This document shows positions 43,933 through 53,454 of a stretch of DNA of 64,000 nucleotides, piece by piece. This stretch comes from B30-G6 sp963701385 (GTDB taxonomy: Bacteria; Desulfobacterota; Desulfobacteria; Desulfobacterales; B30-G6). The stretch is from NCBI GenBank assembly GCA_963701385.1, contig CAVOZW010000009.1:434001-498000 (forward strand), given 5' to 3'. Under the pieces are notes generated by a model. It did no database searches. It had not been told where the DNA came from and worked only from the letters and a program-made list of their open reading frames with translations. Every line of letters starts with the position of its first letter. Position 1 is the stretch's first letter. The position numbers and the translations under genes were made by a program.

Positions 43933-45105
43933 ATGAAAGAAGACATACTTCAGGGAAATATTGAATTTCTCAATCTCGGTGATCTCATGCAGCTTCTGGG
44001 GGGCAATGGCAGCTCAGGCATCTTGCGGATCAAGAGCCCCTATGCTCCCGAACCGGGCATCGTCTATTTCGACAACGGCAACCCAATCAATGCGACTTGC
44101 GGAATGCTTTCGGGACTGGATGCGCTCTATTCGCTGTTTGGCTGGACAGATGGTGAATTTGAATTTAAGACGACGAGCGTCACGAGCGAAAGGGTCATCA
44201 CGAAGGGACGTATGGGCATCATTCTGGATGGCCTGAAGATGCTCGACGATGGCCAGATAGAAAGATTGGGGCCGGTCTCCCCCATAGACAGCCGAACTGC
44301 CAAGTATTCCGATGTTGGTGCAGCAGACCCGGTTATATGGGGACCTTTGGTCGATTATATGCATGTTGTGGACGAAGAAGAATTTCATGACGGTGATATC
44401 ATTCTGCAAGAGGGCAGACACGGCAACTGGATGTGGGTCGTGCTGGAGGGGATCATTGATATACTCAGGGAAACTGACTCAGGACCCTTGACACTTTTTC
44501 AGATCGGAAACGGCTCCTTTGTCGGTAGTGTATCCTCTTTTTTAATCCGAAACCATTCACGGATGTATTCCGCCAAAGCCGTGGGAGATGTTCAACTGGG
44601 TGTGCTCGATTCACAGCGCCTTGCCCAAGAATACTCGAAAATGTCTTACGAGTTCAAGGCATTCGTCATCAGTCTGGACAGGCGATTGCGTCATGCCATG
44701 GATCGTGTGGTGGAGTATTCAACCAATCAGATAGATGTTGACGAGTACTTGAAGTATCGCCAGAAAGTGATCGAGCAGGGCGACGATGAGAAGCGCTTGT
44801 TCCGGGTCCAGCACGGCAAGGCATCCTTGGTTCAGAAAACCGAGCATGGTTTTGTGCCGTTGGCCCATCTGGAACGGGACGATTTTTTTGGCTACATCCC
44901 ATTTTTAGACCTGGGTCATGAACCTGAATTTGCCTCTGTGCTGGCCTCCAAAGACCTGAAAATTCAAACCCTGAACCCGGAAATACTTCAACAAGAATAT
45001 GACAACATTTCCACCTCGTTCAAGAACATTATCGACAATATCGCTACTTGCACTCATTCTATAACGAAAGTACTGAACAATCGGCAGAAAGAATTGATGA
45101 CCTAG
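43933..45105 (+). CDS. PATAN (DUF4388) plus cyclic-nucleotide-binding domain protein
   Basis: 390 residues. Residues 1-110 are a DUF4388/PATAN domain (GNIEFLNLGDLMQLLGGNGS, GIVYFDNGNPINA). Residues about 130-240 form a cNMP-binding domain (FHDGDIILQEGRHGNWMWVV, LFQIGNGSFVG), and a second, degenerate one follows at about 275-360. The phosphate-binding Arg of a true cAMP site is not evident, so ligand binding is uncertain. It lies between the GTPase and PilZ genes and probably links nucleotide signals to the MglA-like GTPase. Confidence 0.75.
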   Translation: MKEDILQGNIEFLNLGDLMQLLGGNGSSGILRIKSPYAPEPGIVYFDNGNPINATCGMLSGLDALYSLFGWTDGEFEFKTTSVTSERVITKGRMGIILDGLKMLDDGQIERLGPVSPIDSRTAKYSDVGAADPVIWGPLVDYMHVVDEEEFHDGDIILQEGRHGNWMWVVLEGIIDILRETDSGPLTLFQIGNGSFVGSVSSFLIRNHSRMYSAKAVGDVQLGVLDSQRLAQEYSKMSYEFKAFVISLDRRLRHAMDRVVEYSTNQIDVDEYLKYRQKVIEQGDDEKRLFRVQHGKASLVQKTEHGFVPLAHLERDDFFGYIPFLDLGHEPEFASVLASKDLKIQTLNPEILQQEYDNISTSFKNIIDNIATCTHSITKVLNNRQKELMT

Positions 45106-45128
45106 CCGACCAACGACAGGTGGAAAGG

Positions 45129-45491
45129 ATGAATGCCAACGATAAACGAAAACATACCCGAATAAAATCGACGAACCTTCTGAATTTTGTCTGCACGGGT
45201 GGAGACGGTGAGCCATGCCAGCAGGGAATGGGCAGAACACTCAATGTATCTGAATCCGGCATACTGCTCGAGACCTACAAGCCCCTCGATGCCCAGACGC
45301 GTGTTTCGATCACCATCGGCATCGAGGAGGCGCTTGTCGATATTGAAGGCGTGGTCGTTTTTCAGAAGGAAAGCGCCAAAGATACCTATGAGGCCGGTAT
45401 CCAATTTTTAAAAATCAATGAAAAGGAACGCACGATTCTGCTTCAATTCATTGAGGCGTTCAAGAAAAGATTCAATGAAAAGGTACCGTGA
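45129..45491 (+). CDS. PilZ domain protein
   Basis: 120 residues from the ATG at 45129, preceded by GGTGGAAAGG. The c-di-GMP-binding motifs RKHTR (RxxxR) near residue 7 and NVSESGILLE (NxSxxG) near residue 42 are complete. A single soluble domain, so likely a c-di-GMP effector acting on the pilus or motility apparatus. It overlaps or abuts purC. Confidence 0.87.
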   Translation: MNANDKRKHTRIKSTNLLNFVCTGGDGEPCQQGMGRTLNVSESGILLETYKPLDAQTRVSITIGIEEALVDIEGVVVFQKESAKDTYEAGIQFLKINEKERTILLQFIEAFKKRFNEKVP

Positions 45492-45493
45492 TT

Positions 45494-46390
45494 ATGAAGC
45501 CACATGTTCTGGAAACAGACTTTAAAGATTTGAAACTGTTGAAAAGGGGTAAGGTGCGTGATGTATACGACCTGGGTGATGCCTTGTTGATGGTTGCCAC
45601 AGACAGAATCTCCGCATTCGATGTTGTCATGAACGACCCGGTTCCTGGAAAAGGCATTATTCTTACCCAGATATCTCTATTCTGGTTTAATGTCATGCAG
45701 ACCCTGGTGCCCAATCATGTTATTTCAAGCGATGTCGCTGAATACCCTTCTGTTTGCAAGCCTTACGCCGAAAAACTGCACGGCAGGAGCATGCTGGTTC
45801 GCAAAACAGAACCCCTATCCATCGAATGCGTCGTCAGGGGCTATATTTCCGGCTCCGGCTGGAAATCCTACCAGAAAACCCGCAGTGTCTGCGGTATTGG
45901 CCTGCCTGAAGGGCTCAAGGAGTCGGACAAACTCCCTGAACCCATTTTTACACCATCCACCAAAGCAGAAATCGGACTGCATGACATCAATATCGATTTT
46001 GATGAAGCGGCCCGGATGGTCGGAAAAGACGTCGCCGAAGAAGTCAAACGCCTCAGTCTAGCCATATATAACAAAGGTGCTGAAATATCTGATCAGAAAG
46101 GGATTATCATCGCCGACACGAAATTTGAATTCGGGAAAATAGGGAATCAAATCATTCTCATCGATGAAATCCTGACACCGGATTCTTCCAGGTTCTGGCC
46201 CAAGAAGACGTATGCCCCGGGGGGGCCTCAAAAAAGCTATGATAAGCAATACCTGAGAGACTATCTGAGCGCCATCGAGTGGAACAAGGAGCCACCCCCT
46301 CCAGCCCTTCCGGATACCGTTTTACAAAACACCTACCAGAAATACAAGGAGGCCTTGACCCAGTTGACGGGCAGAGACGATGTCCAATAG
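45494..46390 (+). CDS. purC: Phosphoribosylaminoimidazole-succinocarboxamide synthase (SAICAR synthetase)
   Basis: About 298 residues; a GTG at 45488 overlapping the PilZ stop is an alternative start. Motifs LKRGKVRDVYDLGDALLMVA, DRISAFDVVMNDPVPGKG, VVRGYISGSGWKSYQKT and DEILTPDSSRFWPK are typical. It joins CAIR and aspartate in de novo purine synthesis. It overlaps the ParB-like gene by 11 bp. Confidence 0.94.
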   Translation: MKPHVLETDFKDLKLLKRGKVRDVYDLGDALLMVATDRISAFDVVMNDPVPGKGIILTQISLFWFNVMQTLVPNHVISSDVAEYPSVCKPYAEKLHGRSMLVRKTEPLSIECVVRGYISGSGWKSYQKTRSVCGIGLPEGLKESDKLPEPIFTPSTKAEIGLHDINIDFDEAARMVGKDVAEEVKRLSLAIYNKGAEISDQKGIIIADTKFEFGKIGNQIILIDEILTPDSSRFWPKKTYAPGGPQKSYDKQYLRDYLSAIEWNKEPPPPALPDTVLQNTYQKYKEALTQLTGRDDVQ

Positions 46391-47339
46391 GGTGACGGTT
46401 TTGGACCTGGCCGTCATTGACACACAAGATAGCACCTATCGAATCAGCACCGCCACTGCAGGGAAAGACCTCGCCAAATCCATACAGCGTGTTGGCCTGA
46501 TTAACCCGCCTGTGCTCATAAAAAAACAGGGCCGATATGTTGTCGTCGCAGGATTTCGTCGTCTAGCGGCCATGCGGCAACTGAATTATCAACACATCCC
46601 AGCCAAGGTGATGCCTGTAGACAGCCAAGCCCTCGAATGCATCCGGATCGCCATCACCGACAATATAACGCAAAGAAAACTCGATCTTCTCGAGATCTCC
46701 CGATCGCTGGCATTGCTGTCCGATTGTGTAGAAAACCAGGAATGCTTGGTAAGCGAGGCCCACCATCTCGGTTTGCCCGACAATTATCAGCACATCAACA
46801 AAATCATTGGGATTTGCCGGCTCCCCCAATTGATTCAGGTGGGGGTCTGCCAGAACAGAATCTCGCTGAATATGGCCACAGAACTTCAAGAGGTTGATGC
46901 GTCTTCAGGGGAACTGCTGGCACGGTTTTTCATGGAGCTCAAGGTAAACCATAACAAGCAAAAGGAAATCTTTTCGCACCTCAAGGAAATCAGCCGTCGT
47001 GAAAAGCGTGACATTCAGGATATTCTGATGTCCGAAGGTATTTCGGAAGTGCTGGCTGACAAAGATATGGACAGTCTCCAGAAAGCCAGGACTGTGAGAT
47101 CGAAATTACGCAAACGGCGTTTCCCGAACCTTTCCCTGGCTGAAGAAACCTTTCAGCAGGATCTGCGCAAACTTCATCTGGGTAGCCAAATCAGCCTGCT
47201 CCCGCCTGCCTACTTCGAGGGGACGTCCCTGAAACTGAGCTTGTCTTTTAAGAGCGAGAAGGAATTAGAAGAACAGATTGAGATTCTCAACCGAACCCTC
47301 ACCAACCCCCACCTCAATAAAATATTTCAACCCCGATAA
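46380..47339 (+). CDS. Orphan ParB/Srx-domain protein
   Basis: 319 residues. The N-terminal ParB-like domain (residues about 20-105) has GLINPPVLIKKQGRYVVVAG and FRRLAAMRQL, the CTP/nucleotide pocket region in ParB relatives. A helical middle (ISLNMATELQEVDASSGELL) may be the DNA-binding part. There is no ParA or parS context, and the gene overlaps purC by 11 bp, so it is probably not a chromosome partition protein. Function unknown. Confidence 0.75.
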   Translation: MSNRVTVLDLAVIDTQDSTYRISTATAGKDLAKSIQRVGLINPPVLIKKQGRYVVVAGFRRLAAMRQLNYQHIPAKVMPVDSQALECIRIAITDNITQRKLDLLEISRSLALLSDCVENQECLVSEAHHLGLPDNYQHINKIIGICRLPQLIQVGVCQNRISLNMATELQEVDASSGELLARFFMELKVNHNKQKEIFSHLKEISRREKRDIQDILMSEGISEVLADKDMDSLQKARTVRSKLRKRRFPNLSLAEETFQQDLRKLHLGSQISLLPPAYFEGTSLKLSLSFKSEKELEEQIEILNRTLTNPHLNKIFQPR

Positions 47340-47460
47340 GGCCAAGCACCACTAACAAAAAGAACGCAGACCTGAGACCTCAGAGTACTAACGATTTTCG
47401 CAGCAATTATGACCAGCGCTAAATAATTGTACACCAATTCTGCATGTGAACATATTTTAC

Positions 47461-47488
47461 TTGACAAACGTAATATAAAGATTATAGG
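47461..47488 (+). promoter_or_regulatory. Sigma-70-type promoter for the TetR gene
   Basis: TTGACA (47461-47466) and TATAGG (47483-47488) are spaced by 16 bp, about 30 bp before the TetR start at 47520. A ribosome site AAGG follows at 47505. Confidence 0.55.
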
Positions 47489-47519
47489 AAATTTAAGAAA
47501 TAAATAAGGTTCAGAAGCC

Positions 47520-48185
47520 ATGGGAATACATGAGCGCAAAGAAAGAGAACGCGAGAGGAGGCGACAGCAGATCATCGTGGCCGCTAAGCGTGTATTCTCC
47601 GAGAAAGGCTTCACCCGGGCAACGATGGAAGACATCGCCCATGAGGCAGAGCTAAGCCCGGGCACCCTGTATCTCTATTTCAAAAACAAAGACGAGTTAT
47701 ACGCATCCCTATCTCTCAGAATTCTACACTATCTGCTGATACGTTTAGAACATATCAACAAGGACAACCATTTAGATTTTGAAACGCGAATATCGGATCT
47801 AAAGGAAGCCATGGTCGACGTGTACGAGTTTGACCCGATGATCCTTATCAACATGTTTCATCTACAATCCAGCGACACCTTAAAAAATTTGACGCCTGAA
47901 TTGTTGTTGGAGATCAAAACCCTATCCAAACGATCGCTTTCGGAAATGGCAAAACTATTTGAGGAAGGGATCCAGGAGGGTGTTTTTATCGACAGGCACC
48001 CTATGGCCATCGCCGACATATTCTGGGCTTTGTTTTCCGGTGTGGTTCTCTGGGAAACAAGCAAAAGGATCATCAACGAAGACAAGGATTATCTTAGAGA
48101 AACTCTAAAAATCGCTTTTGAAATATTTGACAGCGGGGTCAAGAAACATTCCGAAAAACCAGGCAGCGGTCATATAAGTGCATAA
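47520..48185 (+). CDS. TetR/AcrR-family transcriptional regulator
   Basis: 221 residues. The N-terminal helix-turn-helix (AAKRVFSEKGFTRATMEDIA, AELSPGTLYLYFKNKDELYA) is canonical. The C-terminal ligand domain is unassigned. It precedes the acetyl-CoA synthetase gene by 149 bp, and a REP-like hairpin lies between, so it may regulate acetate or fatty-acid activation (inference). Confidence 0.9.
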   Translation: MGIHERKERERERRRQQIIVAAKRVFSEKGFTRATMEDIAHEAELSPGTLYLYFKNKDELYASLSLRILHYLLIRLEHINKDNHLDFETRISDLKEAMVDVYEFDPMILINMFHLQSSDTLKNLTPELLLEIKTLSKRSLSEMAKLFEEGIQEGVFIDRHPMAIADIFWALFSGVVLWETSKRIINEDKDYLRETLKIAFEIFDSGVKKHSEKPGSGHISA

Positions 48186-48188
48186 CAA

Positions 48189-48247
48189 CTGAACCGCAAC
48201 AGCGAGCGCATTCCTCGCAGCTTGCTGCGAGGTTCTTCAATGTGCCA
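48189..48247. repeat. REP-like repeat, copy D3
   Basis: Begins ACCGCAACAGCGAGCGCATT and ends GCGAGGTTCTTCAATGTGCC. The centre CCTCGCAGC/GCTGCGAGG (48213-48232) is a perfect 9-bp stem. Placed just after the TetR stop, it may act as a transcript end. Confidence 0.7.
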
Positions 48248-48333
48248 AGCTACGATGCCTTGTAAAAAGTCTGGTCGACATATTTTTCGAGTTCATTATT
48301 TGTAAACCTATTCACCATGAAGGAGGGCTGTAA

Positions 48334-50367
48334 ATGGCTGAAAAAGAAATTGTTGAAACATCAGAAGCGCAGATTGCGGTTCACTGGGGTGAGGAGGACT
48401 ATTACTATCCCTCCTATCAGTTTGTGGCCCAGGCCAACATGAGCGACCCTTTGGTCTACGATCGGTTTTCTTTGGACAATTTTCCTAATTGTTTTAAGGA
48501 ATATGCGGACATGCTGGACTGGTATGAATACTGGAACACCACATTGGACACCAGTGATGCACCTTGCTGGAAATGGTTTGTGGGAGGGAAACTCAATGCA
48601 AGTTACAACTGTGTTGACAGACATCTTGCCAAAAACAAGAACAAGACGGCTATTCACTTCGTACCTGAACCCATGGATGAAAAATATGAACACGTGACCT
48701 ATCAGGAGCTGTATGTTCGCGTCAATGAATTTGCCGCACTTCTGCGTGATTTTGCCGGATTAAAGGCAGGTGATCGCGTTACGTTGCACATGCCCATGCT
48801 TACCGAACTCCCCATCACCATGCTGGCATGTGCACGACTGGGTGTTATCCATTCACAGGTATTTGGCGGGTTCAGTGGTCGTGCCTGCGCCGATCGCATC
48901 GTAGACTCCAACAGCAGGGTACTGATCACTGCCGATGCCTATTACAGAAGCGGCACACTTTTGGATCATAAACAGAATGCGGATATTGCCTGTGACCTGG
49001 CCAAAAAAGACGGCCAGACGGTTGACAAGGTCCTGGTCTGGCAACGCTACCCGGGTAAGGCGTCCTCTCCCACACCCATGAAAAAGGGCCGCGACTATTT
49101 TATCAACGATCTCTTGAAGGACTTCTATGGCGCAAGAGTCGATCCGGTTCCCATGCCGGCCGAAGCCCCTCTTTTTCTCATGTATACCAGCGGGACCACC
49201 GGTAAACCCAAAGGGTGTCAGCACAGCACCGGCGGCTATCTGGCTTATGTAGCCGGTACCTGCAAATATGTTCAGGATATTCATCCTGAAGATGTCTATT
49301 GGTGCATGGCCGATATCGGATGGATTACAGGTCATTCCTACATCGTCTACGGCCCCTTGGCGGTTTGCGCTTCCACGGTGGTCTACGAAGGCGTCCCAAC
49401 GTTTCCTGATGCAGGCCGGGCCTGGCGAATTGCCCAGGATCTGGACGTGAATATTTTTCACACCGCGCCCACGGCCATTCGGGCATTGAGAAAACTAGGC
49501 CCGGACGAGCCCGCCAAATACACCTATCACTTCAAGCATATGACCACGGTGGGTGAGCCCATCGAGCCGGAAGTGTGGAAATGGTATCACGAGGTCGTCG
49601 GCAAGGGCGAGGCCATCATTGTCGATACCTGGTGGCAGACCGAAACAGGCGGGTTTCTGTGCAGCACGCTGCCGGGCATCACGCCCATGAAACCGGGAAG
49701 TGCCGGACCTGGTATGCCGGGCATTCATCCCATTATTTATGATGACGAAGGCCAGGTACTGCCACAGGGCGCTGGAAAAGCGGGCAATATCTGTATCCAG
49801 AACCCCTGGCCGGGTGGTTTTCAGACCATCTGGGGAGACCGGGAGCGCTTTGTGGAGACCTACTATACCCGGTACTGCAAAGACCCCAAAAGCAAGCGCT
49901 GGCAGGATTGGCCGTACCTCACCGGTGACGCGGCCGTTGAGTCAGAAGACGGCTATTACCGTATTCTGGGTCGCATCGACGACGTGATCAATGTATCCGG
50001 CCACCGCCTGGGCACCAAGGAAATCGAGTCTGCCGCCATGACGGTGGAAGAAGTGGCGGAGGCGGCGGTTGTTCCGGTGAATCATGACATCAAAGGCAAA
50101 GAGCCGGATCTTTATATTGCTCTCAAGCCGGGTTATGAGGCCAGTGAAGCACTGGCCAAGAAAATATCCGATGCCGTAAGCACGGAAATCGGCAAGATTG
50201 CCAAGCCGAGAAAGGTTTGGATTGTTGCCGACATGCCGAAAACACGATCCGGTAAGATCATGCGACGCGTTCTGGGTGCTATTTCCAATAAGGTCGATGA
50301 AGGTGACGTCACCACCCTCGCCAACCCCGAAATCGTCGAATCGATCAAGAAAATGGTTCAATCATAA
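48334..50367 (+). CDS. acsA: Acetyl-CoA synthetase (AMP-forming)
   Basis: 677 residues, start after AGGAGGGC. Family signatures: N-terminal WFVGGKLNASYNCVDRHLAK, phosphate loop MYTSGTTGKPKG, DTWWQTETGG, hinge GRIDDVINVSGHRLGTKEIE and the catalytic Lys in PKTRSGKIMRR, which is also the acetylation site in Acs. These fit Acs more closely than medium-chain ligases, though propionate is possible. It activates acetate to acetyl-CoA with ATP. The symporter gene follows on the same strand. Confidence 0.88.
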   Translation: MAEKEIVETSEAQIAVHWGEEDYYYPSYQFVAQANMSDPLVYDRFSLDNFPNCFKEYADMLDWYEYWNTTLDTSDAPCWKWFVGGKLNASYNCVDRHLAKNKNKTAIHFVPEPMDEKYEHVTYQELYVRVNEFAALLRDFAGLKAGDRVTLHMPMLTELPITMLACARLGVIHSQVFGGFSGRACADRIVDSNSRVLITADAYYRSGTLLDHKQNADIACDLAKKDGQTVDKVLVWQRYPGKASSPTPMKKGRDYFINDLLKDFYGARVDPVPMPAEAPLFLMYTSGTTGKPKGCQHSTGGYLAYVAGTCKYVQDIHPEDVYWCMADIGWITGHSYIVYGPLAVCASTVVYEGVPTFPDAGRAWRIAQDLDVNIFHTAPTAIRALRKLGPDEPAKYTYHFKHMTTVGEPIEPEVWKWYHEVVGKGEAIIVDTWWQTETGGFLCSTLPGITPMKPGSAGPGMPGIHPIIYDDEGQVLPQGAGKAGNICIQNPWPGGFQTIWGDRERFVETYYTRYCKDPKSKRWQDWPYLTGDAAVESEDGYYRILGRIDDVINVSGHRLGTKEIESAAMTVEEVAEAAVVPVNHDIKGKEPDLYIALKPGYEASEALAKKISDAVSTEIGKIAKPRKVWIVADMPKTRSGKIMRRVLGAISNKVDEGDVTTLANPEIVESIKKMVQS

Positions 50368-50542
50368 ACATCGAAGTTTTTTTTGCGGTACAGGCGACCA
50401 TATGCGTCACCCTAAAATCCGAATTTTCTGTGGTACTTTGCACCGTAGAATAGGATTTTTCTAATAATTAATGTCAGCTTTCCTCAGTATACGTAGTTAA
50501 TTAAGAAAGCAGACTTTAAGTACTAATTTAAGGGATGGAATA

Positions 50543-50554
50543 AAAGGAGGTGAT
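50543..50554 (+). promoter_or_regulatory. Perfect 12-nt anti-16S ribosome-binding sequence without a proper start
   Basis: AAAGGAGGTGAT matches the full 16S 3' end complement. The only nearby ATG overlaps it (spacing 2), opening 15 codons. At ideal spacing (7 nt) the codon is ATC, opening IPAGKVDKKSWKALII. The symporter start at 50629 has its own GAAAGGAG. The role could be a leader peptide or a ribosome standby site. Confidence 0.5.
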
Positions 50555-50628
50555 GCCATCCCGGCAGGAAAAGTCGACAAGAAAAGTTGGAAGGCCTTAA
50601 TAATTTAACTTTATGAAAGGAGAAAAGC

Positions 50629-52647
50629 ATGGGATCTCATGTGTATTGGCTATTCTTTTTTGTTCTCCTTTACTGGGGATACTGCATTACCATCGGTGTC
50701 ACTGGTTATCTGAAAGCCAAGAAGGGAACGGATTACTTCATTGCCGGACGCCAGCTCAACATCTGGGTGTTTGTATTGGCGGCCACAGCAACCTCGTTTA
50801 GCGGTTGGACGTTTGTCGGACATCCAGCCCTGATGTGGAGGGATGGTCTGCCCTACGGATACGCGTCGTTCTATGTTCTCACCATCCCGATTACGGGCGT
50901 ATTCTTCCTCAAACGGCAGTGGCTGTTGGGCAAGCGTTATGGATTCGTCACCCCCGGCGAGATGTATTCGCAGTATATGAACAGCGAGGCCATTCGCATC
51001 CTGACGGTTATCGTGGCCCTGTTTTTCAGCATACCCTACCTGGGCATCCAGTTGCGGGCCTCCGGTGTGCTATTCAACGTATTAACCGACGGCCTGTTTT
51101 CGGTTAATGTGGGCATGTGGATGCTGGCTATTATAGTCCTCTTGTACGTGGGTTTAGGGGGGCTCCGTTCGGTGGCCTACGTGGACACCGCCCAGTGCAT
51201 CCTGCTCTGGTCGGGAATCGTCGCCCTGGGTATCATCGGTGCTGTTTTTGCCGGCGGTTTCGATGGCTTGACATCGAAATTCGGCGATGTGGTGGTCTGG
51301 CTTAACAGCAGTGGTGCGGAGGTACCCAAATGGGCCGACCAAGGAGCCGTAAACCTTTTTATGGAAAAGGGTCAAAAGTTAATCGGTATAACGCCATTGG
51401 GTGTCACCAATAAAGTGGCGGTGCCCGGCGTGATCCAGTTCGTCCCGGCCGGCGCCATGGCCAAAGGCGGTACCTGGACCGGTGTCATGATTCTGACTTA
51501 CATGTTTGCGCTCATGGGGATTCATTCCTCACCGGCATTTTCCATGTGGGCTTTCGCCAATAAGAACCCCAAGCCTTTTCCGCTGCAACAGGTTTGGGCT
51601 TCTACCTTGGGCATTGGATTTGCCCTGATTATTTTCACCACCCTGCAGTCCATGGCGGGCTGGGTGTTGAGCCTCCTGCCCGGCGGTGTCGGAACCACCA
51701 CTGTTTTACCCTTAGATAAGCTTATCACCAGCGGTGGTAACGACCTTGTGCCTTATTTAATTTGGCTGATGAAAGACACGGCACCATTTGCCGTGGGTAT
51801 CCTGGCCATCTGCGCCCTGGCGGCCATGCAGTCCACCGGTGCGGCCTATATGTCCACCGCCAGTGGTATGCTCACTCGCGACATTGTCAAACGCTATATC
51901 AAGAAAGACATGACCGAAACTGAGCAGACCACCTGGGGACGCATCACCGTGCTCATCGTTGTGGGGTCGGCCCTGATTTTTTCCACTTACGTACCGGGCG
52001 CCATCGTCATGCTGGGTGCTTTTGCCACGTCCTTCGGGTTTATGATGTACGTACCCCTGATCGCCACGCTATACTGGCCGTGGCTCACCCGTCAGGGTGT
52101 TGTTGCAGGCCTGATCTGCGGTATGTTTGCGGTGTTCCTGACCTTCCGCTTCGATCTGGGACTACCTTGGGGATATAGCCCGTTGACAATTTTTTCCGCC
52201 GGCTGGGGCATCCTGTTCAACTTGCCGGTAGCCATAATTGTGAGCTACTTTACCCAACCGGATAAGGCCGAGCAGGACCGCAAAATGGAGTACCATAGCT
52301 TTCTGCGTGAACATGCCAGTTTGGCTCCGGAAAAACGCCACCTGATTAAGTGGGGCTGGATCATCACCTGCGTCTGGTACTTTTTCGCCATTGGCCCGGG
52401 CTGCGTGATCGGCAACACGATCTTTGGCGATCCTGCCAAACCAGCCACCTGGGTAAATGGGATGCCGTCAATCTGGATCTGGCAGATCATCTGGTGGATC
52501 TTGGGCATCGGCATGATGTGGTTTCTGGCTTACAAACTGGAGATGTCCACCAACATCACCACCTCATTTGAGGCCCTAAAACACGACATTTACGAAGACG
52601 AAAATGTGGTGCCCGAAGAAGGATCTCGAGGCCAGTCAGGTGTATAG
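50629..52647 (+). CDS. Sodium:solute symporter (SSS family), probably acetate/monocarboxylate
   Basis: 672 residues with about 13 membrane helices. SSS motifs include YFIAGRQLNIWVFVLAATAT near the N-terminus, VGLGGLRSVAYVDTAQCILL and the sodium-site region AICALAAMQSTGAAYMSTAS. It is longer than ActP by about 120 residues, with a C-terminal extension. Its place directly after acsA suggests uptake of acetate or a related carboxylate. A terminator follows at 52680. Confidence 0.88.
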   Translation: MGSHVYWLFFFVLLYWGYCITIGVTGYLKAKKGTDYFIAGRQLNIWVFVLAATATSFSGWTFVGHPALMWRDGLPYGYASFYVLTIPITGVFFLKRQWLLGKRYGFVTPGEMYSQYMNSEAIRILTVIVALFFSIPYLGIQLRASGVLFNVLTDGLFSVNVGMWMLAIIVLLYVGLGGLRSVAYVDTAQCILLWSGIVALGIIGAVFAGGFDGLTSKFGDVVVWLNSSGAEVPKWADQGAVNLFMEKGQKLIGITPLGVTNKVAVPGVIQFVPAGAMAKGGTWTGVMILTYMFALMGIHSSPAFSMWAFANKNPKPFPLQQVWASTLGIGFALIIFTTLQSMAGWVLSLLPGGVGTTTVLPLDKLITSGGNDLVPYLIWLMKDTAPFAVGILAICALAAMQSTGAAYMSTASGMLTRDIVKRYIKKDMTETEQTTWGRITVLIVVGSALIFSTYVPGAIVMLGAFATSFGFMMYVPLIATLYWPWLTRQGVVAGLICGMFAVFLTFRFDLGLPWGYSPLTIFSAGWGILFNLPVAIIVSYFTQPDKAEQDRKMEYHSFLREHASLAPEKRHLIKWGWIITCVWYFFAIGPGCVIGNTIFGDPAKPATWVNGMPSIWIWQIIWWILGIGMMWFLAYKLEMSTNITTSFEALKHDIYEDENVVPEEGSRGQSGV

Positions 52648-52679
52648 CCTTAATATCAAATAAAATCTCCATCACAAAC

Positions 52680-52709
52680 AAACGAGGAGGCCTTCGCGCC
52701 TCCTCGTTT
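52680..52709 (+). terminator. Intrinsic terminator after the symporter gene
   Basis: Perfect 12-bp stem AAACGAGGAGGC/GCCTCCTCGTTT with loop CTTCGC, 33 bp after the stop. The T tract is short (TTTATG). Confidence 0.75.
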
Positions 52710-52845
52710 ATGCTTCTACATCGGAACGTTACTCTGATTAATAATTTGCTTTTTTAGATGCTTTGGACTAATGAGTTAATTCGTTGAACGATTTGAGTTC
52801 GACTTTTGTCGCTCTGATGCGCAGGGACTGAGAAATGCTGAAACT

Positions 52846-53328
52846 ATGAAACGACTAATTTTTGTGATTATAATTCTTGTTGTTGCCCTATTCGGGTGCG
52901 GTTTGGGGGTATCCAAATATGACGATGCCATTATGGATGGCGTTTCCAATCTCAATGCCGGTAAAACCGAAGAAGCGTTGGCGGATTTCAACCGCGCCAT
53001 CAAGATCGATTCCAATAAGGCCGCCGGCTACCTGGGACGAGCCAACACCCTTAACATCTTAGGGCAGTATGAAAAAGCCATTGCGGATTACAACATAGCC
53101 CTTGAAATCAAGTCCGATCTCGCCAATGCCTATGTCAATCGTGCATCGGCGTATAGCAATCTGGGGAAAATCGAAGAGGCCATTGCGGATTATGAAAAAG
53201 GATTGGCCCTGGATCCCAAGATCGACAAACCCCCGGGAATATTCCAGCGCCTGTTTAGCGATAAACCCAATACCGACAAGGGTATTCGCAAACATTTGGA
53301 ATATTTAAAATCGCAAAATAAATCATGA
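52846..53328 (+). CDS. TPR lipoprotein
   Basis: 160 residues. Lipobox VVALFGC with the Cys at residue 18, then three TPR repeats (residues about 35-135; GKTEEALADFNRAIKID, GQYEKAIADYNIALEIK, GKIEEAIADYEKGLALD). It is anchored to the membrane and probably mediates protein contacts. It is the first gene after the symporter terminator, upstream of the YIP1 and response-regulator genes. Function unknown. Confidence 0.8.
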   Translation: MKRLIFVIIILVVALFGCGLGVSKYDDAIMDGVSNLNAGKTEEALADFNRAIKIDSNKAAGYLGRANTLNILGQYEKAIADYNIALEIKSDLANAYVNRASAYSNLGKIEEAIADYEKGLALDPKIDKPPGIFQRLFSDKPNTDKGIRKHLEYLKSQNKS

Positions 53329-53454
53329 ACCCTTAACACGTACCCATCACAAACAGTGATAAAGCAGACATCGGTATATTCCCTGCCGTAACGCCGATGA
53401 CACTCTCACCGGATTTAAACTAATTTCTTTTGATCCGTTCGAATCAGAGGCACT

